A DNA stretch of 64,000 nt from JAAYYY01 sp964579295 (lineage in GTDB: Bacteria > Chloroflexota > Anaerolineae > Promineifilales > Promineifilaceae), in contig CAZOGK010000002.1 in the NCBI GenBank assembly GCA_964579295.1, positions 186,001 through 250,000 of the forward strand, in the 5' to 3' direction. Positions 24,962 to 33,960 of the stretch are shown in pieces (positions within the stretch are counted from its first letter, which is position 1; each line of letters starts with the position of its first letter). The position numbers and the translations under genes are program-made. Under the pieces are notes generated by a model, which did no database searches, was not told where the DNA came from, and was given only the letters and a program-made list of their open reading frames with translations.

Positions 24962-26440
24962 CTACGGCTGCTCCGCTTCCGGCGTCGCCGACTTCTCCGC
25001 CCAGTCGTTGCCCAGAATCACCAGCACGTCGTACTCGCCGGCGGCGGGCCGGGTGCTGTACGTGATGTTCAGCGGCGGCGCCTGCAGCAGCTCGGCCAGA
25101 TAGCGCGTGGTATTGAGGTGCGAGCCATAATCGACAATTTGCGTGCTGGATAGGGCCGCGCCTTCGGCGTTGCCGATCTCCACGACGTTGATGCCGAACG
25201 GCTGCAGATAGTCGCGCGTGTTCGCCGCCAGGCCAATCGTCGCCGTGCCGTTCTGAATCAGCACCCGCGCGTTTTCCTGGCGGGCCAGCTGCGGCAGGTT
25301 TTCGATGACGGGCGTGGGGATAGCCGGCGGCGCAAAGAGCTGGTCGCGCAGCAGGCGGATGCGCTCCCGGTTGGGAACCAGCACCATCTGCCCGTCCCAC
25401 GTCATCTCGTTATAGACGTAGTCGTAATCGATAACTTCGGTGCGGATATTTTCGCGCGGGATGTCCTGCGCCAGCAGCGCCAGCTGGATGGCTTCTTCCA
25501 GGCTCATGTTCGTGTTCACGTTGTTCTGGAACGATTGCCAGAGCTGCGGCGCCTGGGCCAGCAGGCGCGGCACGACGTTGAGCCGCAGCGCCTTGTCGCG
25601 CACGGCCATAACCACTTCCTGCTGTCGCGCCGCCCGGTCGATGTCGCCGCCAAAGGTAGCCCGCGTGCGCGCATACTTGAGCGCTTCGACGCCGCCCAGC
25701 TCATGAACGCCCGGCGCGATGTAAAAAGGATCAAAGCCGTAGCAGCTATCCGGGTAGGTTGGGTCGTCAATTTCCTCGTCCACGTCGACGGTGATGCCGC
25801 CGACGAGATCTACAAATTCGACGAAGCCCTCGAAATTAGCGGTGACGTAATAGGCAATGGGCACGCCGAGCGTCGCCTCTACCGTCTCCACCGCCAGCGC
25901 CGCCCCGCCGCCCGGATACTGGAAGGCGTCTCCCTGAAAGTAGGCCTGGTTAATGCGGTTGACGCCGAAACCGGGAATCTCCACCCACATATCGCGCGGC
26001 AGCGACAGCGCCCCTGCCGAGAGGCCAACCGGGTCAATCGTCACTACCATCATGCTATCGGTGTGCGTCGGTCCTTCTTCGCCGCAGCGCAGATCGATAC
26101 CCATGAGCAGGACGTTGACCCGTTCGGTGCCCGACCAGCGCTTGAACATGTCGGGCGACAGCAGCGAGCCGCCATCTTCGCCGTCCGGCGAGTCACTACT
26201 CACCAGCGGGTCGTTCAGCCCGGTCGGGTTCTCGCCTCCCTCGGGCAGTGCCGGATTAAAGTCGGCTGTCGTCTCGTCGATACTGGCGACGGCTTCGCGA
26301 ACCGTGTTAAACAGCCACGAGCCGGTCACGCCAATGATGACGAGAAGCAGGATGATTCCCGCGGCGCCGATCAGGACAACGGCCCACAAGGGCAGCTGCA
26401 GGCGCGGGCGCTCGCGGCGCGTACTCGGCTGATTTCTCAT
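24962..26440 (-). CDS. LytR-CpsA-Psr (LCP) family transferase with LytR_C domain
   Basis: This is a membrane-anchored 492-residue protein of the LCP family, which attaches polyprenyl-pyrophosphate-linked glycopolymers to the cell wall or envelope. A positively charged N-terminus precedes one membrane helix (about residues 18-42). The LCP domain (about residues 105-300) shows VLLMGIDLR, THTDSMMVVTIDP, SLPRDMWVEIPGFGVNRINQ and YARTRATFGGDIDRAARQQE, with the conserved catalytic-site arginines. A LytR C-terminal domain (about residues 375-480) begins NARVLIQNGT. It has a near-consensus promoter shared back to back with thrS. Family assignment is firm; the glycopolymer is unknown. Confidence 0.93.
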   Translation of the reverse strand: MRNQPSTRRERPRLQLPLWAVVLIGAAGIILLLVIIGVTGSWLFNTVREAVASIDETTADFNPALPEGGENPTGLNDPLVSSDSPDGEDGGSLLSPDMFKRWSGTERVNVLLMGIDLRCGEEGPTHTDSMMVVTIDPVGLSAGALSLPRDMWVEIPGFGVNRINQAYFQGDAFQYPGGGAALAVETVEATLGVPIAYYVTANFEGFVEFVDLVGGITVDVDEEIDDPTYPDSCYGFDPFYIAPGVHELGGVEALKYARTRATFGGDIDRAARQQEVVMAVRDKALRLNVVPRLLAQAPQLWQSFQNNVNTNMSLEEAIQLALLAQDIPRENIRTEVIDYDYVYNEMTWDGQMVLVPNRERIRLLRDQLFAPPAIPTPVIENLPQLARQENARVLIQNGTATIGLAANTRDYLQPFGINVVEIGNAEGAALSSTQIVDYGSHLNTTRYLAELLQAPPLNITYSTRPAAGEYDVLVILGNDWAEKSATPEAEQP

Positions 26441-26476
26441 AATAACGCTCTTTACAACCTGACAGAATGGGCGCTG

Positions 26477-26504
26477 ATTATAGCACGGGCATTGCTCATG
26501 ACAA
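26477..26504 (-). promoter_or_regulatory. Promoter of the LCP gene
   Basis: Read on the minus strand, TTGTCA (26504-26499) and TATAAT (26482-26477) are spaced by 16 bases and lie about 37 bases before the LCP start. This is a near-consensus promoter. Confidence 0.65.
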
Positions 26505-26543
26505 TCACTAGCCCCCTGCCTAGCATGCGCTCACGCAATGACA

Positions 26544-26572
26544 TTGACATACGCAGCGCACTTTGCTAAGCT
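26544..26572 (+). promoter_or_regulatory. Promoter of thrS and its T-box leader
   Basis: A perfect TTGACA (26544-26549) is followed, with exactly 17 bases between, by TAAGCT (26567-26572). Transcription would begin near 26579, shortly before T-box stem I. Confidence 0.65.
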
Positions 26573-26604
26573 TAAACGCACAATTTAACCAGACAACACG
26601 ATGA

Positions 26605-26840
26605 CCGGGACGAGTAGCTGCTGAGCCTGTCCCAGAGAGTGGGCGCCACTGGCTGGAAGCGCCCGCGGCAAAGAGAGCAGCAAAAACCACCCGGGAGTGA
26701 TCTCCGGAACGGCTTGCCCAGTATGGAGATCCGGCTGGCCCCGTTATCGGCCACAATGAGGGTCCGGGCGCGCTGCCCGGGCTGAAGTTGGGTGGAATCG
26801 CGAACGCCATCGCCCCGATGTTGGGCTGTGGCGTTTTTTG
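26605..26840 (+). promoter_or_regulatory. T-box riboswitch, threonine specifier, controlling thrS
   Basis: This leader senses uncharged tRNA-Thr. Stem I is closed by CCGGG (26605-26609) with CCCGG (26690-26694) and carries GAGTA, AGAGAG and GGCTGGAAG elements typical of stem I. The specifier ACC (26686-26688, Thr codon) sits before a purine on its 3' side. Further helices are GATCTCC/GGAGATC (26699-26731) and CCGGGC/GCCCGG (26764-26780). The T-box sequence GGGTGGAATCGCG (26790-26802) differs from the GGGUGGNACCGCG consensus at one base. A terminator stem (26805-26833) with a T-run to 26840 follows, then the thrS ribosome site. Uncharged tRNA should pair with the specifier and the T-box bulge and block termination. 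All parts are seen in sequence; the pairing is hand-drawn. Confidence 0.92.
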
Positions 26841-26857
26841 TTTTGCGGAGGTGAATG

Positions 26858-28708
26858 ATGGCTGAGGCAGTTGCAGAGAGAGAGCAAGAAGAACAGGTCC
26901 CATACCAGGAATCGTGGCTCTACCGGCTGCGCCACTCGGCGGCCCATGTGATGGCCGAAGCAGTGCGCGAGCTTTTCCCGGAAGCGCGACTGGCTATTGG
27001 GCCGCCCATCGAGGACGGTTTTTACTACGATTTCGATCTGGGCAAGGACGAGCGGGGCAAGCCGCGTACCTTCTCCGAGGAGGATCTAGAGCGCATCGAG
27101 ACCCGGATGAAAGAGCTGCTCAAAGACAACGCGCGCTTTGAACATTCGACCATGCCCGTGGTCGAGGCGCTTGAGTTCTTTGCTGACGAGCCATACAAGG
27201 TCGAGCTTATCCAGGAGCTGGCCGCCGGGCGCGTGGACGAAGATGGCCGTCCCATTGCCGAACCGGTGACCGAGGTGGGCATCTACCGCCACCGCGATTT
27301 CGTCGACCTCTGCCGCGGCCCGCATGTCAACTACACCAGCCAGGTGAAGGCCAATGCGGTCAAGCTGCTGCGCAGCGGCGGCGCTTACTGGCGCGGTGAC
27401 GAGAAGCGCGAGCAGCTGCAGCGCATCTATGGCACGGCCTGGCCCTCCCGCGCCGAGCTGGAGGAATACCTGGCCCGCCGCGCCGAAGCAATGGCCCGCG
27501 ACCACCGGCGCCTGGGCAAGCAGCTGGGGCTCTTCCACATCTCGCCGCTGGTCGGCACGGGGCTGCCCCTCTGGCTGCCCAATGGGACGATCCTGCGCGA
27601 AACGCTGGAGCAGTTCCTGCGCCAGGCGCAGCGCGAGCGCGGCTACCTGCCGGTGATTACGCCGCACATCGGCAAGATCGACCTCTATATCACCAGCGGG
27701 CACTACCCTTACTACAAGGATAGTCAGTACGCGCCAATCGACATAGACGGCGATCTCTTCCTGCTGCGGCCCATGAACTGCCCGCACCACATCGAGATCT
27801 ACCGCAGCGAGGCGCGCAGCTATCGCGATCTGCCCCTGCGGCTGGCAGAGTTCGGCACGGTCTACCGCTACGAACAGAGCGGCGAGCTGGCGGGTCTGAC
27901 GCGCGTGCGTGGCTTCACTATCGACGATTCCCACCTCTTCGTCACGCCGGAGCAGCTTGAGGACGAGTTCGTCCGGGTTGTCGAGCTGATTCAGCATATC
28001 TTTGGGGCAATGGGTTTTGCCGACTTCCGCGCCCGGCTTGGCACGAACGACCCGGACAGCGACAAATATGCCGGCTCGCCGGAGATGTGGGAAAAGGGCG
28101 TGGCGGCCATTCGCACCGCCGCCGAACGGCTCGGCCTCGACTACTCGCTGGAGGTAGGTGAGGCGGCCTTCTACGGGCCGAAGCTCGACTTCATCGTCCG
28201 CGACGTGCTCAAGCGCGAGTGGCAGCTCGGCACGGTTCAGGTGGACTTCCTGCTGCCCGAGCGCTTCGATCTGGAATACGTGGGCGCCGATGGCGAGCGC
28301 CACCGGCCGGTGATGATTCACCGCGCGCCTTTTGGCAGCGTAGAGCGCTTTGTCGGCATCCTCATCGAGCATTTCAACGGCGCTTTCCCCGTCTGGCTGG
28401 CGCCGGTGCAGGCCATCCTTGTGCCCATTACCGACCGGCACATCGACTATGCCCGGCAGGCAGCCCAGGAGCTGCGCGAGGCGGGCATTCGCGTTGAGGT
28501 TGACGATAGCGGCAACCGCATGAACGCCAAGATCCGGGACGCCCAGCTGCGAAAGATCCCATACATGCTCGTCGTCGGCGACCGTGAGGCGGAAGCTGGC
28601 GCCGTCGCCGTGCGCACCCGCGACGAGGAAAATCGCGGCGCCATGCCGGTCGCCGACTTCAAGAAGCAGATCCTGGAGCGCATCCGCACTAACGCGCTCG
28701 ACCTGTAG
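26858..28708 (+). CDS. thrS: Threonyl-tRNA synthetase lacking the TGS domain
   Basis: This 616-residue class II synthetase charges tRNA-Thr. The N2 editing domain is intact: HSAAH (about residue 26) and CRGPH (about 151) are the editing-site motifs that remove mischarged Ser. The catalytic domain has the zinc ligands in MNCPHHIE, DDSHLF and HRAPFGSVERF, with the anticodon-binding domain from about residue 510 (PVQAILVPITD). The usual N-terminal TGS domain of about 60 residues is missing: only about 25 residues precede HSAAH. GGAGG lies six bases before the ATG at 26858 (an ATG one codon upstream is possible). Expression is under the T-box. Confidence 0.96.
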   Translation: MAEAVAEREQEEQVPYQESWLYRLRHSAAHVMAEAVRELFPEARLAIGPPIEDGFYYDFDLGKDERGKPRTFSEEDLERIETRMKELLKDNARFEHSTMPVVEALEFFADEPYKVELIQELAAGRVDEDGRPIAEPVTEVGIYRHRDFVDLCRGPHVNYTSQVKANAVKLLRSGGAYWRGDEKREQLQRIYGTAWPSRAELEEYLARRAEAMARDHRRLGKQLGLFHISPLVGTGLPLWLPNGTILRETLEQFLRQAQRERGYLPVITPHIGKIDLYITSGHYPYYKDSQYAPIDIDGDLFLLRPMNCPHHIEIYRSEARSYRDLPLRLAEFGTVYRYEQSGELAGLTRVRGFTIDDSHLFVTPEQLEDEFVRVVELIQHIFGAMGFADFRARLGTNDPDSDKYAGSPEMWEKGVAAIRTAAERLGLDYSLEVGEAAFYGPKLDFIVRDVLKREWQLGTVQVDFLLPERFDLEYVGADGERHRPVMIHRAPFGSVERFVGILIEHFNGAFPVWLAPVQAILVPITDRHIDYARQAAQELREAGIRVEVDDSGNRMNAKIRDAQLRKIPYMLVVGDREAEAGAVAVRTRDEENRGAMPVADFKKQILERIRTNALDL

Positions 28709-28716
28709 GCTCCGCT

Positions 28717-28749
28717 AGATGACCGGCACTGCGGAAGCGCCGGTCATCT
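28717..28749. terminator. Hairpin between convergent thrS and VWA genes, no T-run
   Basis: AGATGACCGGC (28717-28727) and GCCGGTCATCT (28739-28749) form a perfect 11-base-pair stem with an 11-base loop. It starts 8 bases after the thrS stop and ends 14 bases short of the VWA stop on the other strand. Position suggests a bidirectional terminator, but neither side has a T-run. Confidence 0.55.
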
Positions 28750-28762
28750 GGCGTGTATAGGC

Positions 28763-31678
28763 TCAGGAATCGCGCTTGCCGGCCTCTTCTTGCTGCCGGC
28801 GACGCTCCAGCAGGCGAGCGGCCAGCGAACCCGGCGCGGGCTCCTCTTTGGCAGGAGCCCGCGCCGCTTCTCCTTCTACGGTGGCTGGCGCGGACTGGCG
28901 TTCCGGCGCTGGCGGTGGTGGCTGGACAACCGGTTGCATCTCCAGCGCTTCCTCGGCCTCAGTCCCGCGCCCGGCTCCGGCGCGCGCTTTGGCGTCGAAG
29001 AGACGGCTCACCTGCTCGCTGCGTTGCGGCGCCGGCGCCAGCTCTGGCTGCCGCCCCCGGATGGCGACCCAGGCGCGCTCCACGTCGCGGCGCGTGACAA
29101 CGAGCCGGCGCAGAGCAATATCCACCGGCAGGAGAACGACCGCCAGCAACGTCAGCAAGGGCCAGATGGGGCGCGACGCCCGCTGCGCCGGCAGGGTGTG
29201 GGCAAAGGCCAGCGCCGGATCAGCGCCGATATCCACGCCGCCGGACAGGCCGGCAAGCGTCTCCAGCAGAACAAGGTCCGGCTCCAGGCTCTGGTATTCC
29301 GGCGAGTAACCGAGCACCCAGCCGCTGGTCTGGGCTACAGCCGGCTCATCCTCATCGCCGGCCGTGCCCGTGACGCGCAGCAGGTGGGCCCCCTCGTGAT
29401 CGGGCGCAAACTGCCCTTCGTAGCGGCCGGGCGCTATCTGCTGCAGGGTGACGGCAGTGACCTCCCCGGCCGGGTTGACGACATTGGCCGCCATCTTTAG
29501 CTCGTTGAGATAGTCGCCGTCGTTGCCGCGGGCATCGACGGTGAGGCGCGCCGTGCCGTCCTCGTAGCTGACTGTCGATTCCACGCTGCTGTCCCGGCTC
29601 TGGGTAATCGTCCAGGCCACCGCTTGCGCCCAGAAGGTAGGAAAGCCTGACCAGCGCACCCAATCTGCCGACCAGCGCCCGGTGGCGTCTGCGGTCCAAG
29701 CCACCGCGCGGCCGAGGCCATATTGCCATGTAGCCAGCAGTGGGTCGCCCTGCGGCGTCTCCAGGACGACCTGAGCCGTTGCCCTGGGGCTGGTCCCTAT
29801 ATAGCCATAGAGCGGCGGCACCTGGCGGATGTTGGCGACAATCGGGCTCTCGCTGACCAGAGTGGGGAAGAACGGCTCTTCCACCAGGTAGGTGCGCTGG
29901 ATGGCCGTTGTCTCCTGGGTAAAAATCTGCGGCAGGTTGGCGGCTTCCAGCGTCAGGTGAAAGCGCCCGTTGCCCAGCTCGGCCATCTGCTGCAGCCAGG
30001 GCACGTCTTTGCCAGCGCCGATGGCGATCATGCTGACCGTGGCGCCTTCTTCCACCAGCCCGGCAATCAGCTCCGGCACGCCGTCCTGCTCGTTGGAGTC
30101 GGCGCCGTCGGCGAGTACGATCAGGTGCCTGACCTGGTGCTGGCTCCCGGCCAGGACTTCGGCGGCGGCGGCGACGCCGGTACGCACATTGATGCCGCCG
30201 CCCCCGGCGCCGATTTCGCGAATGGCGTTGATAATCGTCTCTTTGTCGTCGGCAAGCATCGGGCCGATGACCTGGTCCGGCTCGGTGTCCACCGGAATCA
30301 CCGCGATCTCGTCGAAGGAGTTGAGCAGCTCTACCACGCGCGCGGCGGCTTCGTTGGCTAGCTGGATCTTGGTCAGCCCCCCTTCCGCCATGGCCATGCT
30401 GCCGGAGCGATCGATGACGATGGCGATGCTCACGTCGGGGAAGCGCTCCTGATCCTTGATTTGCATCTCCACCGGCAGCGTCTCCTCCAGCGGGGTACGG
30501 AAGTAGCCGCCCATACCGTAGCTTTGCGGGCCGCCGCTGACTACCAGCCCGCCGCCGAGGTCGCGCACGTAGCTCTGCAGCGCCTCCATCTTGCGCGGCG
30601 TCAGATCCTTGGCGTTCACGTTAGTCAGGACAATGCTGCTGTAGTTGCTCAGCGCCGGCAGCAGCGCCGGCATCCCCTCTGGCGTTGCCTGATCCACCAG
30701 CAGACCGGTCGCTTCCAGCGCTGCGCGCAGCTGCGCAGCTTCGTCGGGATAAGGCTCGCCACTATCGTCCAGCTCGCCGTCGCTGCTGACCAGGAGCACG
30801 CGCGGCGGCCCAACCACCTCGGTAAAGGCAGCCAGCTGGTTATTCTGGTAGTAGGTATCAGCAGTCGGCTCCAGCTCCACCGTGTAGCGAATAAAATCCT
30901 GCTCGCCGCCCTGCAGGGCAATGGAGAAGTTGTTGCTGCCGCGGTGGAGCTGCACAGCCTGCTCGGAGACGACCCGCCCCCCTTCCAGCACGCGCAGGGT
31001 CGCCGTCGTGTTCGTCGTGCTGACGGCGCTGACGCTCACCGCGAACTGCTCGCCCTGGCGCACGCGCGTGGGCGCTCGCACCTCGGTGAGCATCGTCTCG
31101 TCGGCCGCCGCCGGCCGCGTGAGCGGCACGTAGTCGATGGCAATGCCGGCGGCGGCCGCCAGCTGCGCCGCCTGCACGCTGTCGCCGGCCGTGGCCGCAC
31201 CGTCGCTAAGGATGACGAGCCGGCGGGCGCTACCCGGTGGAAAGAGCGCCATGCCCAACCGAATGGCCTCCGAGAGATTGGTCTGCAGGCGCAGCGGCGT
31301 CGAGCTGAACGGGGCAAGCTCGGCCAGCCCGCTCAGCGGCCGCTCGACGAGGGCGTTGGCGCCGAACAGGACGACGGCTGCCTGGTCAGTGGAGCCCATG
31401 CGGGCCATTGCCTCCTGCACGTAGCCCTCGGCCGCGGCCAGCTGCTCCGCGCTCATCGAATCAGAGTGATCGACGAGGAAGACAACGGCCAGCTCGTCGG
31501 CGGCGCGCACTACCTGGGCGCCGGCCAGGCTCAGCGTCAACAGCAGCAGGATGAGCAGCCGTAGGCCCACGCTGGCCAGGTCGCGCCGCCGCGCCCGCCG
31601 CAGCCCCGGCAGCGCCAGCCAGACAAAATAGGGCAGCGCCAGTAGCAGCACGAGCGCAAGCGGTGTGGCAAAGCGCAT
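28763..31678 (-). CDS. Large membrane protein with two VWA domains and a GATase-like domain
   Basis: This 971-residue protein begins with a BatA-like N-terminus: two membrane helices within the first 60 residues separated by basic residues. A VWA domain follows with the metal site DHSDSMS (about residue 72), then a beta-rich linker. A glutamine-amidotransferase-like segment (about residues 290-395, PRVLLVSSDGE, GGGLVVSGGPQSYGMGGY) comes next, without an obvious catalytic triad. A second VWA domain has DRSGSM (about residue 424) and LIVLADGADS. A C-terminal membrane helix (about residues 840-862) leads to a charged, Pro/Ala-rich cytoplasmic tail. The gene starts 5 bases after the histidine kinase stop. 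Related proteins are widespread but poorly characterised; assembly or stress functions have been suggested for Bat-type VWA proteins. The function here is unknown. Confidence 0.8.
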   Translation of the reverse strand: MRFATPLALVLLLALPYFVWLALPGLRRARRRDLASVGLRLLILLLLTLSLAGAQVVRAADELAVVFLVDHSDSMSAEQLAAAEGYVQEAMARMGSTDQAAVVLFGANALVERPLSGLAELAPFSSTPLRLQTNLSEAIRLGMALFPPGSARRLVILSDGAATAGDSVQAAQLAAAAGIAIDYVPLTRPAAADETMLTEVRAPTRVRQGEQFAVSVSAVSTTNTTATLRVLEGGRVVSEQAVQLHRGSNNFSIALQGGEQDFIRYTVELEPTADTYYQNNQLAAFTEVVGPPRVLLVSSDGELDDSGEPYPDEAAQLRAALEATGLLVDQATPEGMPALLPALSNYSSIVLTNVNAKDLTPRKMEALQSYVRDLGGGLVVSGGPQSYGMGGYFRTPLEETLPVEMQIKDQERFPDVSIAIVIDRSGSMAMAEGGLTKIQLANEAAARVVELLNSFDEIAVIPVDTEPDQVIGPMLADDKETIINAIREIGAGGGGINVRTGVAAAAEVLAGSQHQVRHLIVLADGADSNEQDGVPELIAGLVEEGATVSMIAIGAGKDVPWLQQMAELGNGRFHLTLEAANLPQIFTQETTAIQRTYLVEEPFFPTLVSESPIVANIRQVPPLYGYIGTSPRATAQVVLETPQGDPLLATWQYGLGRAVAWTADATGRWSADWVRWSGFPTFWAQAVAWTITQSRDSSVESTVSYEDGTARLTVDARGNDGDYLNELKMAANVVNPAGEVTAVTLQQIAPGRYEGQFAPDHEGAHLLRVTGTAGDEDEPAVAQTSGWVLGYSPEYQSLEPDLVLLETLAGLSGGVDIGADPALAFAHTLPAQRASRPIWPLLTLLAVVLLPVDIALRRLVVTRRDVERAWVAIRGRQPELAPAPQRSEQVSRLFDAKARAGAGRGTEAEEALEMQPVVQPPPPAPERQSAPATVEGEAARAPAKEEPAPGSLAARLLERRRQQEEAGKRDS

Positions 31679-31683
31679 GGGCG

Positions 31684-33840
31684 TCAGGCTTCCAGCGCCA
31701 GCGGTAGAAAAATCGTAAAGGTGCTACCCGCGCCGTAGCGGCTGGTCATCTCCACCCGCCCGCCATGTGCGCCCACGATGAAGCGCGCCAGCAACAGGCC
31801 CACACCGTCGCTGCTGCCCCGGTAGCGGCCGTTCTCACGCTGGCTCACGGCGCTCCAGATCTCACCGGTGCGCTCTGGCGGGATGCCCACGCCGCTGTCG
31901 CGGATGTGCAGGTAAAGCTCGTTGCCCACCATGCCGCTTTCCAGCTCCACGCTGCCGCCAATGCGGTTGAACTTGATCGCGTTGTGCAGGAGCTGCTGGA
32001 CCGCCTCTACCAACCGTTCTTCGTCGCCCTTAATGGCCGGCAGGCGCGATTCGCCGCTGACGGTCACGCGCACGCGGCGGGACTCGGCCATCGGCGCCAG
32101 ATTGCGTACCGCCTGCTGCACGGCGTCATGGAGCAACATAGGGGCAAAGTGGAACTCGCGCTGCTGCTGGACGCGGTCGGCCACATTGACGAGGTGGCCC
32201 AACACGGTGCGCAGCTCGGTTAGCGGCTGCGAGATGGCGCTGGCTTCGGCGCCGCTCGCCTCCAGCTCCTGCAGCGCGCTGTTGATGGCCCCGAATGGCG
32301 CATATAACTGCGGCGAGACGAGGCCCGTGAACTGCCGATAGAGCTTGCTCAGCTCCTGCAGGAACTGCTGCTCCTGGGTCAGGCTGTCAATGCGCTCGAA
32401 GACGTAGCTGTTGAGCCGGTTGAGCGTGACGATTTGCTGCGCCTGCCACAAGAGCGGGCCGGCATGCGCCCCCAGCGATTGCAGCCAGAGCAGCTCCTGG
32501 TCGTTGTACGGTTCTCCCGTCTCTTTGCTGCCGAGGGCCAGCACGCCTACCAGATGTGAGCCCGCGTGCAGCGGCAGCAGCGCCTGGCTGTGCCAGCTCA
32601 AAATCGTTTCCTGCTCCGCGGAGCTGATGCCCTCAAAGGCCTGACCACTGCGCAGGTCAAACGTAGAAAGCGCCCCCTGTGCTTCCCGCCGCAGGAAGGC
32701 GGTCAGGGGGCTGCCGCCGGCCAGCACCAGTGGATGTGGCTCGGCAGTCCCGTCCGCCGGTGCGAGCGCTTCGAGGAGAATGCTGCCGCCGGGTCCGGTC
32801 TCGCTGCGGAAGAGATGCGCCTGCGCCGCATGCAGCGTCGTCTGCACCAGCTGCTGGACCAGATCCGCCAGCTCTGTGGGGTTGGCGAGACCGGGCCCGA
32901 GTCTCGGCTCGTGGGCCAGCCGGGTCTGCGGATAGTTGCGTCGCGGCAGCAGCAGCCAGCGTATCAGCGGCTCGACGAAGCGGTTGGCAACCATGAAAAT
33001 AGCGGCGAAAAGGGCCGCCCCCAGCAGCAGCTCCAGGCTGCTGATCGCCGCATTGCCCTGCACGACGATGCGTTCCAGGCTCCAGAGCGCGCCCCAGGCG
33101 AGAACAAAGAGGAGCATGGTCGAGGCCAGCCGCGCCGCCAACCGGCGCAGTACAGGCTTGAGGTTGGGCAGGTCGTGGCGGCGCAGCGTCGTATTGCCGG
33201 CAAAGGCAGCAACAATCTGGATAATGGCGCCCACCTGCTGCCAGACCGGCTGGCGCGGCTGCTGGATCAGGCTCAGCCCGCCGCCGAGAAGAAACAGAAG
33301 GAGCGTGAGCTGCCAGTAGTGCAGCCGGTTGCGGTAGAGGGAACGCGGCGTCTGCAGGGCGGCGCGGCGCGCCAGCAGCCACGCGGCCAGCAAGGGTGCG
33401 AGCCATCCGGCCACCCAGAGGGCGGCCCAGCGGTCAAATGCGGCCAGCATCCCGGCGCCAAGCTGCATCTCTGCGCGCGCCCAGGGCCAGAATGTGGGAT
33501 CAAGCGCCAGGGCGGCGAGGACGATGACGGCGCTGACAGCTACGCCCACCCGCGCCGTGGCAGCCGGCGACTGCAAGAACTGTGTGGTTGTCAGAAAGAG
33601 TAAGAGGGCGACGGCAGTCAGGGCGTATCGTCCGGCCGCGTACCAGGTGACAGTCACCTCGGAGGCCACGGCGCCGCCCAGGTAGAAGGTCAGGATGCTG
33701 CTGGCCCACAGGGCGGCCGCAAGGAGCGCGGCGACCCAATAGCGGCGGCCATGCTTGCCCGGCAAGCCGCGCCCTACCAGCGCCAGGGCCAGGAATGCAG
33801 CGGGGAAAAGCAGCGTGATCAGGAACTGCCGCGCCAGCAT
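31684..33840 (-). CDS. Membrane sensor histidine kinase homologue lacking the phospho-acceptor histidine
   Basis: This protein of about 718 residues has roughly seven to nine N-terminal hydrophobic segments (to about residue 300), a GAF-like domain (about 320-470) and a kinase module. The ATPase half keeps the N-box (LLHNAIKFN), G1 (DSGVGIP) and G2 (SDGVGLLLA). In the dimerisation helix the H-box, usually SHELRTPLxxI, reads SPQLYAPFGAI, so the phospho-acceptor His is Pro and the next Glu is Gln. It may be an allosteric pseudokinase or transfer phosphate differently. No response regulator is adjacent; the VWA protein is the operon partner. The start is ATG 33840 or GTG 33846; neither has a clear ribosome site. 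Confidence 0.85.
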   Translation of the reverse strand: MLARQFLITLLFPAAFLALALVGRGLPGKHGRRYWVAALLAAALWASSILTFYLGGAVASEVTVTWYAAGRYALTAVALLLFLTTTQFLQSPAATARVGVAVSAVIVLAALALDPTFWPWARAEMQLGAGMLAAFDRWAALWVAGWLAPLLAAWLLARRAALQTPRSLYRNRLHYWQLTLLLFLLGGGLSLIQQPRQPVWQQVGAIIQIVAAFAGNTTLRRHDLPNLKPVLRRLAARLASTMLLFVLAWGALWSLERIVVQGNAAISSLELLLGAALFAAIFMVANRFVEPLIRWLLLPRRNYPQTRLAHEPRLGPGLANPTELADLVQQLVQTTLHAAQAHLFRSETGPGGSILLEALAPADGTAEPHPLVLAGGSPLTAFLRREAQGALSTFDLRSGQAFEGISSAEQETILSWHSQALLPLHAGSHLVGVLALGSKETGEPYNDQELLWLQSLGAHAGPLLWQAQQIVTLNRLNSYVFERIDSLTQEQQFLQELSKLYRQFTGLVSPQLYAPFGAINSALQELEASGAEASAISQPLTELRTVLGHLVNVADRVQQQREFHFAPMLLHDAVQQAVRNLAPMAESRRVRVTVSGESRLPAIKGDEERLVEAVQQLLHNAIKFNRIGGSVELESGMVGNELYLHIRDSGVGIPPERTGEIWSAVSQRENGRYRGSSDGVGLLLARFIVGAHGGRVEMTSRYGAGSTFTIFLPLALEA

Positions 33841-33933
33841 GGTCACGGCTGCAAGAAGGGCCGGCGCCCGGATTGAGATAACATCTGGGATATAGCGCGC
33901 AGCTTACCAGTGGCCGCGCCCCCTTTTCCCAGG

Positions 33934-33960
33934 TTTATCCCAACTTGAGCTTGGGATAAA
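33934..33960. promoter_or_regulatory. Inverted repeat with extra GGGATA copies, candidate operator
   Basis: TTTATCCCAA (33934-33943) and TTGGGATAAA (33951-33960) form a perfect 10-base inverted repeat with a 7-base spacer. Two more copies of the half-site core, TGGGATAT, lie at 33963-33970 and 33887-33894. It sits between the AlbA-type regulator stop and the histidine kinase start, about 90 bases before the latter. No T-run follows on either strand, so an operator is more likely than a terminator. Confidence 0.5.

Noticed and set aside
25535..26569. Plus-strand frame of 344 codons opposite the LCP gene
   Set aside because: Shadow of a gene with clear LCP motifs; it would also cover both divergent promoters.
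26520..26903. Minus-strand frame across the thrS leader
   Set aside because: The region is a T-box leader with promoter and terminator; the frame is incidental.
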